A stretch of DNA of 64,000 nt from Kribbella sindirgiensis (GTDB lineage: Bacteria > Actinomycetota > Actinomycetes > Propionibacteriales > Kribbellaceae), in NCBI RefSeq assembly GCF_004331435.1, contig NZ_SJKA01000001.1, positions 62,001 through 126,000 of the forward strand, in the 5' to 3' direction. A model generated the notes under the pieces. It saw nothing but the letters and a program-made list of their open reading frames with translations. It was not told where the DNA came from and did not search any database. The position numbers were made by a program, and so were the translations under genes. Positions 57,471-64,000 of this stretch are shown here, piece by piece (positions within the stretch are counted from its first letter, which is position 1; every line of letters starts with the position of its first letter).

Positions 57471-58084
57471 TCCAGGGTCTCCATTCGCACAGGAGGAACG
57501 TTGAACGCCTCGAGACCCACTGTGCCGTTCTGCCAGCGCAAACGCACGAGCGCCGCGGGACCGAGCGCAGGTAGCAGTCTGCGGTAGTCGTTCAGTCGCA
57601 GACCGAGCACCCTGCACACGAGCAGCCGGATGAGCGTGTTGTGCGCGACCACGAGGACCTTCTGGCCCTGGTGCCGCTGCCCGATCTCGTCGAAGACCTC
57701 GCGGACCCGATCGGCCGCCGCGGCCGGATCCTCGCCGCCCGGAAAGTGGTCGCGCACCGGGTCGAGCTCGAACGCCTTGCCCACCGCCGGCGGCAGCTCA
57801 CTCAGCATCTTGCCCTCGGCCGACCCGAAGTCGACCTCCCGCAACCGGGCATCCAGCGTGGGCGTGAGGCCGAGCAGTTCCGCCGTCGGCGTGATCGTCT
57901 GCCGGGCCCGCAGCATCGGCGACGCCCACAGCGCATCCGGCGCATAGTCCGCCGCCCAGTCCTTCAGTTGCTGCGCCTGCCGTACGCCGACCTCGTCGAT
58001 CGGGAGGTCCGTGGACCCGGTGTAGCGGTTGCCGTGGTGCCATTCGGTGCGGCCGTGGCGGGCCAGCACGATCGTCGTTCTCAT
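57467..58084 (-). CDS. Histidine phosphatase family protein
   Basis: 205 residues. The catalytic RHG motif is 'IVLARHGRTEWHHGNRYTGS', the second His is in 'KVLVVAHNTLIRLLVCRVLG', and the acid Glu is in 'DARLREVDFGSAEGKMLSEL'. It is a phosphoglycerate-mutase-like phosphatase, probably acting on a sugar phosphate. Its presence between two FGGY kinase genes, with 4-bp overlaps on both sides, suggests it limits or recycles a phosphorylated intermediate. Confidence 0.92.
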   Translation of the reverse strand: MRTTIVLARHGRTEWHHGNRYTGSTDLPIDEVGVRQAQQLKDWAADYAPDALWASPMLRARQTITPTAELLGLTPTLDARLREVDFGSAEGKMLSELPPAVGKAFELDPVRDHFPGGEDPAAAADRVREVFDEIGQRHQGQKVLVVAHNTLIRLLVCRVLGLRLNDYRRLLPALGPAALVRLRWQNGTVGLEAFNVPPVRMETLE

Positions 58085-59415
58085 CCCCTGTACCCCCGGC
58101 GGTCGAGTTCGGCGACGAACTCGCCGTACAGATCGTCCAGTCGTTCGCCGCGCGGCTCGAGGACATGGTCGACCCGGACCATCCGGCGCGCCGTCCCGGT
58201 GAGATCGGTCCCGCCGGACGCGGCCAGCACCGCCATGCCGTACGCCGGGTCCGGGATCGCCGGAAGCTCTACCGGTACGCCGAGGACGTCGGCGCGGAGC
58301 TGGTTCCAGTACCCGGCCTGGGTGGCGCCGCCGGTCAGCGAGACCGAGCGAACCGGGTCCGCGCCGAGCGTCTCCAGGTGTTCGAACGCGAGTCGCTCGA
58401 CGAACGCGACACCTTGCAGCACGGCGGCGTACGTCTGCAGGTCGTCGTTGGTGCTCCCGAGGGTGAACCGTTCGGCCTGTGGTGCGACGAAGGGGAATCG
58501 CTCGCCGGTCTTGGTGATGGGGTAGATGACTGCATCGACCGGGTGGGCGGCTCGATCCAGGGCGTCGAGGTCGGCGCCGGGAAGGAGCTCGGTGAGTACG
58601 CCGGCGCCGGTGCTGGACGCGCCGCCAGGTAGCCAGCCACCGTCGGGGTGACGGTGGCTGTAGACAGCTCCGGTGGGGTCGGTGAGCAGCTCGGTGCTGA
58701 CGCCTTTGAGGACAAGTGTGGTGCCGAGGACCGAGTTCCACGCGCCGGGAGCGAGGGCGCCGGCGGCGATCTGGGCCGCGCAGCCGTCGGTCATACCGGC
58801 GTACACGGGGACGCCGTCCGGCGTGCGGCCGAGCTCGGTGCCCGGGCGGACGACCTCGGGGAACGCGGTGAGCGGGAGACCGAGTTTGTCGAAGGCCGCA
58901 GTCGGCCAGGCGTCGGCGATCAGGTCGTAGCCGGTCTTGAGGGCGTGGCTGGTGTCGGTCGCGACCGGGTGCCCGACGAGGTGCGCCGCGACGAAGTCGG
59001 CGCTGTGGACGACGTGACGGTCCGTGAGGTCGAGGTCGAGGATCTTCGGGAGCGCCCACGTCGGTTGCATGCTGGTCGCCCAGCGCTCCGGATCGGCGTC
59101 CACGATGTGGTCGCGACGGGCGGTCGCGCGCGCGTCGTCGTACATCAGGGCCGGTGTGACGGGGCGACCGGCGCGGTCGGTCAGCAGGAACGTGCCGGAG
59201 GTGGAACAGATCGCGACGCCGTCGACGCCGGTCGATCCGACCTCCGCGAGGACCGCGTCGACGGCGGTCAGCCAGGCCTGCGGGTCCTGTTCGTGACGGA
59301 CGCCGTCACGGTGGCTGGTAAGCGGACGCGTTGCACGGGACAGAACGTGACCCTTGGCATCGGCCAGCACGGCACGCACACTTTGCGTGCCGAGGTCGAG
59401 CCCGATCCAGCCCAC
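58081..59415 (-). CDS. FGGY family carbohydrate kinase (2), xylulokinase-like
   Basis: 444 residues. 'WIGLDLGTQSVRAVLADAKG' is the phosphate-1 motif, 'VAICSTSGTFLLTDRAGRPV' the substrate region, 'GVPVYAGMTDGCAAQIAAGA' and 'WNSVLGTTLVLKGVSTELLT' the hinge, and 'SVSLTGGATQAGYWNQLRAD' the adenosine motif. First gene of the operon. The kinase differs considerably from the second FGGY kinase, so the two probably act on different sugars or steps. Confidence 0.9.
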   Translation of the reverse strand: MGWIGLDLGTQSVRAVLADAKGHVLSRATRPLTSHRDGVRHEQDPQAWLTAVDAVLAEVGSTGVDGVAICSTSGTFLLTDRAGRPVTPALMYDDARATARRDHIVDADPERWATSMQPTWALPKILDLDLTDRHVVHSADFVAAHLVGHPVATDTSHALKTGYDLIADAWPTAAFDKLGLPLTAFPEVVRPGTELGRTPDGVPVYAGMTDGCAAQIAAGALAPGAWNSVLGTTLVLKGVSTELLTDPTGAVYSHRHPDGGWLPGGASSTGAGVLTELLPGADLDALDRAAHPVDAVIYPITKTGERFPFVAPQAERFTLGSTNDDLQTYAAVLQGVAFVERLAFEHLETLGADPVRSVSLTGGATQAGYWNQLRADVLGVPVELPAIPDPAYGMAVLAASGGTDLTGTARRMVRVDHVLEPRGERLDDLYGEFVAELDRRGYRG

Positions 59416-59434
59416 GAAGCGCCTCCCAGGTGAG

Positions 59435-59454
59435 TGTTATCTGCATTGATAACA
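59435..59454. promoter_or_regulatory. Operator TGTTATC-N6-GATAACA ahead of the FGGY operon
   Basis: A perfect 7-bp inverted repeat 20 bp before the ATG at 59415, followed by an extra TAAC half. The TTATC/GATAA half-site also occurs in the palindromic region before the inositol-phosphatase operon. The DeoR regulator inside the operon is the natural candidate. Confidence 0.65.
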
Positions 59455-59554
59455 TAACACCAGAAGACGATAAGAACGCACCAGCCCCTGACCGAAGGCG
59501 GACAGAAAACGGCCCCCGCAAGCCGGTCGGCCTACGGGAGCCAGGAGCGTCGGG

Positions 59555-59788
59555 TCAGGAGTGCATCAGAACCAGGGCAGTGTCGGCCGTGGCCAGCTCG
59601 AGCCGGCCCGCGTCGACCGCGCCGTACGCACCGATTGGGCCGCTGCTGCGACGACCGCTCCGGTTGAGCCAGAAGCGCCAGCCCGCCGGGGCCTCGGGCC
59701 AGGTCGGGTCAGGCGTCCATCCGGGCGGCGGACGCCAGCCGTCCGTCGGCGGCTGCGGCCACTGCGGCGGCGGGTTGAACTTGTGCAC
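59555..59788 (-). CDS. Small Pro/Trp-rich protein, unknown function
   Basis: 77 residues from a GTG at 59788 with GGAGGG 7 bp upstream. The first half is 'FNPPPQWPQPPTDGWRPPPG' followed by WTPDPTWPEAPAGW, a repeated Pro-Trp pattern like that in DUF2510-type regions of actinobacterial surface and signalling proteins. The rest ('RSSGPIGAYGAVDAGRLELA') has no recognisable fold. A longer frame upstream is not supported by composition. Confidence 0.5.
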   Translation of the reverse strand: MHKFNPPPQWPQPPTDGWRPPPGWTPDPTWPEAPAGWRFWLNRSGRRSSGPIGAYGAVDAGRLELATADTALVLMHS

Positions 59789-60010
59789 TAGCGGTCCCTC
59801 CGGATTCCCCAGCGATCCGCTGAGCGGAACTGTCTGACAGATCAACGATCTGGCACACCGAACGTCACGGATAAATCTTCGTAAAGTTTCAGCCCGTACG
59901 AGGACCCATCTCAGCACCGAAACAGCGCTCCGGCAACCGTTCTCTCAACCACCGGACTGCACGTGCATCCTCAAAGGATTTTGTTGCCCCTTCCACAGGC
60001 AACACCCCGG

Positions 60011-60077
60011 TTGTCCACAGCAACAGCCCCTTTGTCCACAGTCAAGACTCGTTATCCACAGGAGAATCTGTGGACAG
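60011..60077. other. Cluster of four DnaA boxes
   Basis: Within a gap of about 300 bp: TTGTCCACA at 60011-60019 and 60032-60040, TTATCCACA at 60052-60060, and on the minus strand CTGTCCACA at 60077-60069. The first two are the high-GC actinobacterial consensus and the third is the Escherichia coli consensus; the fourth has one mismatch. The plus-strand boxes are 21 and 20 bp apart, about two helical turns. No dnaA, dnaN or rpmH gene is near, so this is probably not oriC. The rest of the gap (59789-60010) shows no gene. Confidence 0.75.
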
Positions 60078-60085
60078 CTCGCTGG

Positions 60086-62728
60086 TTACACGTCGTACAA
60101 CCGGTCGTGCACTCGGTGATGGTCGACAAGGGACTCGGTGAGGGCGTGGCCGAGGGAGCGGTAGGCCTCGAAGTCCCACTCGTCGTAGAACTGGTCGCCG
60201 GTGGTACGGCGGGGGAAGTCGGCGTGCTCGACGGCGTACTGCTCGAGGTCCCAGTCGAGGTGGCCGGCGAGGACGGCCTTCACGAAGAAGATCTCGGTCT
60301 TGTACGGCTTCTCTTCACCCTCATCCAACGGGTGCGTCGCGATCCCGTACGCCCACGCCCGGTCGGCTCGGGGCTTGGTGCCGCGGATCATCGGGGACGG
60401 GTCGAGGTTGATCTCGATGCCGTGGTCCATCCGGGCCGTGGCGATCGCCTCGGCGAGGGCGGTGAAGCGGTCCTCGGCGTCGTTCGAGGCGTCGATCACG
60501 ATCACCTGGGCGGGCTTGCGGCGCAGCGCCTCGACCAGGCCGAGGTTGTCGTAATGACCACCGTCGGTGACGTAGATCCGACGTTCGTACATCGACGGAG
60601 ACCCGACCGCCTCGTGCAGCAGCCGGTACGGGCCGGGTTTGTCGATCACGCTGCCGACGTACCGCCGTACCTTCGCGACGAACCCGCGCCGGTCCGGGAA
60701 CGCGGCCTCGGCGCGGTTGTTCCAGTACGGGTTCGGCAGCCACACACCGAGCCGCGCGTTGAGTACGGCGAGCAGCAGCCGCACCGGCCGCGTCCGGGCA
60801 TTCACCCGGCCGGTCAACGGGCTGAACGCGGCGCCGCTGATCGCCATCGCCGCGGGCACCGTGACCTCGCGCTTGAGGACGTCGGCCTCGCGCTCGTAGT
60901 CGGCCGTCTCGCGCCGGCCGCCGTCGGGCAGCGACCGGTCCCCGACGATCCCGATCTGCTCGGCGTCGAACACGAACGGCACGCAGTCGCGCTGCGTCGG
61001 CACGAAGTCCGGGTCGTCGACGTTCGCGACGCCGGCGATGACGAGCTGCGGCCCGCCGTCGATCGGCTTCGCCCAGTCCGAGTACCGCAGCCGCAGGTGG
61101 TAGTCGAGTCCGACCGCGGCGCCGTTGTCCTGCCGCTTCACCAGGAACGCGCGCGACAGCCGCTCCCGGTAGAAGGAGTGCAGCGAGGTGCGGTTCGCGT
61201 CGGTCAGCACCTTGATGGCGAGCGCGATCGCGGCCAGGATCAGCGCGACGTTCCAGTCCTCCTGGTACGTCGCATCGGTCGCGTAGCCGCCGGTCCAGCG
61301 CAGCAGCACGATCACGGCGGCGATCACGATGATGGCGCTCCCCGCCCACGGCGCGAGCTTGGTCCGCGCGAACACCAGCAACCGCGCGCGCAGTCCGGTC
61401 GCCGCCTTGCCCTCGACAGTCAGCCCGTTCCAGACCGATTTACCCAGGCCGATCAGTACGACGACCAGCGCGCTGAACGACGCCACGCCCTGTTTCGTGG
61501 GGTCGACCAACGCCAGGAGCGCCGACGGCAGACTCGGTTGGTCGATGGACTCACCGGGGACTTTCCCCAACAGGTAAAGGCCTCCCGGCACACCGAGCAA
61601 CAGCACGGCGACCGGTACGCCGTACCGCAGGGTCACGTTGCCGATCGTGGTGAGGATCGTGCGGACCAGGTCCGGCATCCGCGCCCACCGGTCCCAGACC
61701 TTCTCGATCAGGAACATCAGCGCGCTCACCGCGAGCAGGAACACGGACATGCCGACGAAGAACCAGGAGTCGTTCGGCTTCCAGTCCACCCGGAGCCCGT
61801 CCATGATGACCTTCTGGTCCGCGAGGAACCAGCCGAGGATCCAGGCGATCGCGCGCAGCGTGATGCCGATCAGCAACAGGTTCACCACCAGGCCGAACAG
61901 CACCGACAACGCCGCGCGGAACATCGCCCGGCCACCGGACAGGAGATAGCGGGTCTGCCGTCGCAGGCGGGCCAGCTCGGGTGATCCCGGCGAGAACGGG
62001 TCGGCGCAGGTACGGCGAAGTACGTGGAAGGCGGCGGCCAGGTATCCGCCGCCGCTGACGCCGATGACTGTCGAGGCCTTGTCGTACAGACCGCGTTCGC
62101 GCAACAACTGCAGCGCACCGAGGCAGAACGACGCCGAGCGGATCCCGCCGCCGGAACAGGTGATGACGAGGCGGCCGCTGTCCTTGTCGTCACGCTTCGC
62201 CCGGCGGAACGTCGCGGGCGGCGGCGGCTCCGCGCCGTACCACTTCCGCTGACCGAAGCGGCTCGTCGCGAACAGGCTGACAGCGAGGATCAGTACGCCG
62301 GCCACGACGACGGCCCGCGCCAGCCAGGTGAACCAGCCGGTGGAGAGGTCAGCGCACGGAGCGGACGCGAAGTCGCCCCAGAGGGCCAGGTTCTCGGCGA
62401 TGTCGAGGACGGCGGCGACAAGGACGAGCCACCACCCGACGACCGCGACCCGCCGCCAGGACTGGAGGTTCAGGAACTTGACGTACTTGTACGCCCGGTA
62501 CGCCGCGTACACGCCGGCCAGCACGAACGCCGAGTCGACGAGGATCGAGAGCCGTGCCGGCGCCGCGCACTCCGCCGCCGAACCGGCCGCTTGCTGGACG
62601 GCGGCCCGCATCGGCACCTGCACGATCGCGAGGACGATGGCGAGTTGGAGCGTCTTGGTGAAGGTCCGCCGGCGCCCGATCTGCTCGATCGTGGCTTCGC
62701 CCCTGGTGCCGTCCGAGTCCCCGAGCAT
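60086..62728 (-). CDS. Patatin-like phospholipase family membrane protein
   Basis: 880 residues. N-terminal membrane helices (about 28-160, including 'LQLAIVLAIVQVPMRAAVQ' and 'VAVVGWWLVLVAAVLDIAE'), then the patatin start: oxyanion motif 'LVITCSGGGIRSASFCLGAL' and nucleophile elbow 'STVIGVSGGGYLAAAFHVLR'. A block of about 270 residues with at least five more helices intervenes before the catalytic Asp motif 'IYVTDGGHYDNLGLVEALRR'. So the Ser-Asp dyad is complete but split by a membrane region. The protein is a putative integral-membrane lipid hydrolase; the usual patatin domain is about 200 residues without such an insert. Confidence 0.85.
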   Translation of the reverse strand: MLGDSDGTRGEATIEQIGRRRTFTKTLQLAIVLAIVQVPMRAAVQQAAGSAAECAAPARLSILVDSAFVLAGVYAAYRAYKYVKFLNLQSWRRVAVVGWWLVLVAAVLDIAENLALWGDFASAPCADLSTGWFTWLARAVVVAGVLILAVSLFATSRFGQRKWYGAEPPPPATFRRAKRDDKDSGRLVITCSGGGIRSASFCLGALQLLRERGLYDKASTVIGVSGGGYLAAAFHVLRRTCADPFSPGSPELARLRRQTRYLLSGGRAMFRAALSVLFGLVVNLLLIGITLRAIAWILGWFLADQKVIMDGLRVDWKPNDSWFFVGMSVFLLAVSALMFLIEKVWDRWARMPDLVRTILTTIGNVTLRYGVPVAVLLLGVPGGLYLLGKVPGESIDQPSLPSALLALVDPTKQGVASFSALVVVLIGLGKSVWNGLTVEGKAATGLRARLLVFARTKLAPWAGSAIIVIAAVIVLLRWTGGYATDATYQEDWNVALILAAIALAIKVLTDANRTSLHSFYRERLSRAFLVKRQDNGAAVGLDYHLRLRYSDWAKPIDGGPQLVIAGVANVDDPDFVPTQRDCVPFVFDAEQIGIVGDRSLPDGGRRETADYEREADVLKREVTVPAAMAISGAAFSPLTGRVNARTRPVRLLLAVLNARLGVWLPNPYWNNRAEAAFPDRRGFVAKVRRYVGSVIDKPGPYRLLHEAVGSPSMYERRIYVTDGGHYDNLGLVEALRRKPAQVIVIDASNDAEDRFTALAEAIATARMDHGIEINLDPSPMIRGTKPRADRAWAYGIATHPLDEGEEKPYKTEIFFVKAVLAGHLDWDLEQYAVEHADFPRRTTGDQFYDEWDFEAYRSLGHALTESLVDHHRVHDRLYDV

Positions 62729-62755
62729 CGCCCCATCATGCCGGGGCGTGAGGGT

Positions 62756-62971
62756 CTATGCGGCGTTCACGCGCGTCTCGCTCAAGCGGCACGGAGGGAC
62801 GTCGCCGGCCTCGAGGGCGGCGAGTTCGGTGCAGGCCAGCGCGATGGCCTCGGCCTGGGTCCGGCAGTCGGCGTACCAGAAGGGGTCGTCGGGCTGCCGG
62901 TCGTCGGCGTCGTCGATGTCGGCGTACCAGCAATCGTGCCGGTAGTGCACGACCCGAACCTTGAGCTTCAT
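62756..62971 (-). CDS. Small hypothetical protein
   Basis: 71 residues. It reads 'KLKVRVVHYRHDCWYADIDD', a short acidic linker 'ADDRQPDDPFWYADCRTQAE', then 'AIALACTELAALEAGDVPPC'. Four Cys, beta-alpha layout resembling HicB-like or other small dsRNA-fold proteins ('VHYRHDCWYADIDD..., QAEAIALACTEL'), but no toxin partner HicA is adjacent. No recognised function. Confidence 0.5.
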   Translation of the reverse strand: MKLKVRVVHYRHDCWYADIDDADDRQPDDPFWYADCRTQAEAIALACTELAALEAGDVPPCRLSETRVNAA

Positions 62972-63018
62972 GTGCGGTGTGACGCCGGCTGCCGGCCTCA
63001 GGTTCCTGGCCGAAAGGT

Positions 63019-63032
63019 TTACAACGTTGGAA
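63019..63032. promoter_or_regulatory. LacI-type operator before the GH43 gene
   Basis: TTACAACGTTGGAA has the central CG, the perfect core CAACGTTG and 6 of 7 symmetric pairs of LacI-family operators, 57 bp before the ATG at 63089. Such sites commonly control arabinan and xylan genes in actinomycetes. Confidence 0.55.
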
Positions 63033-63088
63033 GTAGCCGGTACAAACGAGAGCGAGACCGGTCCGCCCCAGGTTTCGAGAGGTGTGTC

Positions 63089-64000
63089 ATGAGGATCTTC
63101 CGTGCCGCCCTGGCCGCCGCACTGCTCTGCGGCCTGCTCGCTCCGACCGCATCCGCAGCCGACCAGCAGGAGCACGCTGTGACGTCGCAGACGTTCCGGA
63201 ACCCGGTGAATCCGTCCGCGGATCCGTCCCTGATGTTCTACAACGGCAAGTACTACGTCGCGACCACGCGCGGCGACCGGATCGGGATCTGGTCGTCGAC
63301 CAGCCTCGCGACGCTGCTCGTGCAACCCGAGCAAGTCGTATGGCGGGACTCGGACACGAGCCGCAACACGCAGATGTGGGCGCCGGCGTTCCGGCACGTC
63401 GGGAACCGCTGGTACATCTACTACACGGCCTCCGACGGCGTCGACGCCAACCACCGGATGTACGTGCTCGAGTCGGCCGGCGACGACCCGCTCGGCCCGT
63501 ACAGCTTCAAGGCGAAGATCGCGGACTTCGGTGAGTACGCGATCGACGGCGAGCCGATCACGGTCAACGGGCAGCAGTACTTCGTCTGGACCGGCCCGGG
63601 CCGCGGACAGGGCGGACCGGCGCAGCTGTACATCGTCCGGATGAGCAACCCGTGGACCGCTACCGGCGGCCGCGTCGCCATCCCGGCCGACGGCGGGTGC
63701 ACCGAAGTACGGGAAGGACCGACCCCGCTCTACGGCGCGACGCGCACCTTCCTGACCTACTCGACCTGCGACACCGGCAAGCCGGACTACCAGCTGTGGA
63801 TGAAGAGCATCGCGAACGGCGCCGACCCGATGGTCGCGGCGAACTGGGTGCAACATCCCGGCCCGGTCTTCTCCCGCAACGACGAGACCGGCGTGTGGGG
63901 TCCCGGGCACCACTCGTTCTTCAAGTCACCGGACGGGACCGAGGACTGGATCGCGTACCACGGCAAGAACACCAGCACCTACACGTACTCGTACCGCACG
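63089..64000 (+). CDS. Secreted glycoside hydrolase family 43-type arabinosidase (3' end outside window)
   Basis: 304 codons remain open to the end of the window, starting at an ATG with GAGAGG upstream. Signal peptide 'MRIFRAALAAALLCGLLAPT', cleavage after ASAAD. The five-bladed GH43 propeller is recognisable: 'VNPSADPSLMFYNGKYYVAT' with the catalytic-base Asp, 'MWAPAFRHVGNRWYIYYTAS', 'YAIDGEPITVNGQQYFVWTG' with the acid Glu, and 'ETGVWGPGHHSFFKSPDGTE' with the conserved His. It probably releases arabinose from plant arabinans outside the cell. Regulated by the LacI-type site upstream. Confidence 0.88.
   Translation, partial: MRIFRAALAAALLCGLLAPTASAADQQEHAVTSQTFRNPVNPSADPSLMFYNGKYYVATTRGDRIGIWSSTSLATLLVQPEQVVWRDSDTSRNTQMWAPAFRHVGNRWYIYYTASDGVDANHRMYVLESAGDDPLGPYSFKAKIADFGEYAIDGEPITVNGQQYFVWTGPGRGQGGPAQLYIVRMSNPWTATGGRVAIPADGGCTEVREGPTPLYGATRTFLTYSTCDTGKPDYQLWMKSIANGADPMVAANWVQHPGPVFSRNDETGVWGPGHHSFFKSPDGTEDWIAYHGKNTSTYTYSYRT

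Noticed and set aside
60011..60077. Chromosomal replication origin
   Set aside because: DnaA boxes are present, but only four, and the genes around are not dnaA, dnaN, rpmH or gyrase genes, which flank oriC in actinobacteria.
62756..62971. HicB antitoxin
   Set aside because: Some resemblance to the HicB fold, but no HicA partner and no DNA-binding tail; left as hypothetical.

Overview
The window is high-GC actinobacterial DNA. Most codons end in G or C, Shine-Dalgarno sites are GGAGG-like, operons are packed with 4-bp stop/start overlaps, and the families present (DUF3099, ECF41 sigma factor, DUF664/DinB proteins, bkd genes with an Lrp regulator, many glycan-degrading enzymes) are typical of soil actinomycetes. 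A Propionibacteriales soil genus such as Kribbella is my best guess; this is inference, since the window holds no 16S rRNA. No insertion sequence, phage structural gene or CRISPR array was seen.

Layout. 1-6 kb: end of a LysR regulator, a decayed cation-efflux gene, a MarR/MFS/aldo-keto reductase efflux group, a class F-type sortase overlapping the gene of its likely surface-protein substrate, and a TetR gene with a palindromic operator. 6-12.5 kb: the E1alpha/E1beta/E2 genes of a branched-chain 2-oxoacid dehydrogenase with a divergent Lrp regulator, then a LacI regulator divergent from a Gfo/Idh/MocA oxidoreductase. 12.5-28.3 kb: mixed single genes (glyoxalase-fold and DinB-fold proteins, a CorA-like transporter, SUKH-type protein, beta-lactamase-fold hydrolase), an ECF41 sigma factor divergent from a carboxymuconolactone-decarboxylase-family gene with matching promoters, and a surface-glycan group (two SGNH hydrolases and a heparinase-like protein).

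28.5-33.5 kb is the most unusual part. A canonical tRNA-Thr on the minus strand is followed, on the plus strand, by a promoter, a 43-codon leader ORF, a terminator-like hairpin and then eight divergent tRNA-like genes (apparent anticodons CCA, UGG, ACG, GUG, UAG, CUG, GUA and CCG). They are interleaved with an HNH endonuclease, the RNA ligase RtcB, an alpha/beta hydrolase, a methyltransferase-like membrane protein and a small Cys/His protein. Five of the tRNA-like genes are directly preceded by an inverted repeat, several lack U8, one has C33, and only one encodes CCA. I read it as an accessory tRNA supply and repair locus.

33.5-46 kb: a nine-gene, fully overlapping or abutting minus-strand operon for fucoside or sugar-acid breakdown (GH29 fucosidase, FAD-linked lactate/glycolate-type oxidase, U32-like protein, LarA-like protein, IlvD/Edd dehydratase, ketoglutarate-semialdehyde-type dehydrogenase, FAH-family hydrolase, double-length UxaA-type dehydratase) facing a GntR regulator. 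47-59.5 kb: an oxidoreductase with its own operator; an inositol-phosphatase/ABC-sugar-transporter/glycerophosphodiesterase operon; an MgtC protein; and a second sugar operon with two FGGY kinases, a histidine phosphatase, a DeoR regulator and a 2-hydroxyacid dehydrogenase. 59.5-64 kb: a cluster of DnaA boxes away from any replication-initiation gene, a large membrane patatin-like protein, and the start of a secreted GH43 arabinosidase that runs off the window.
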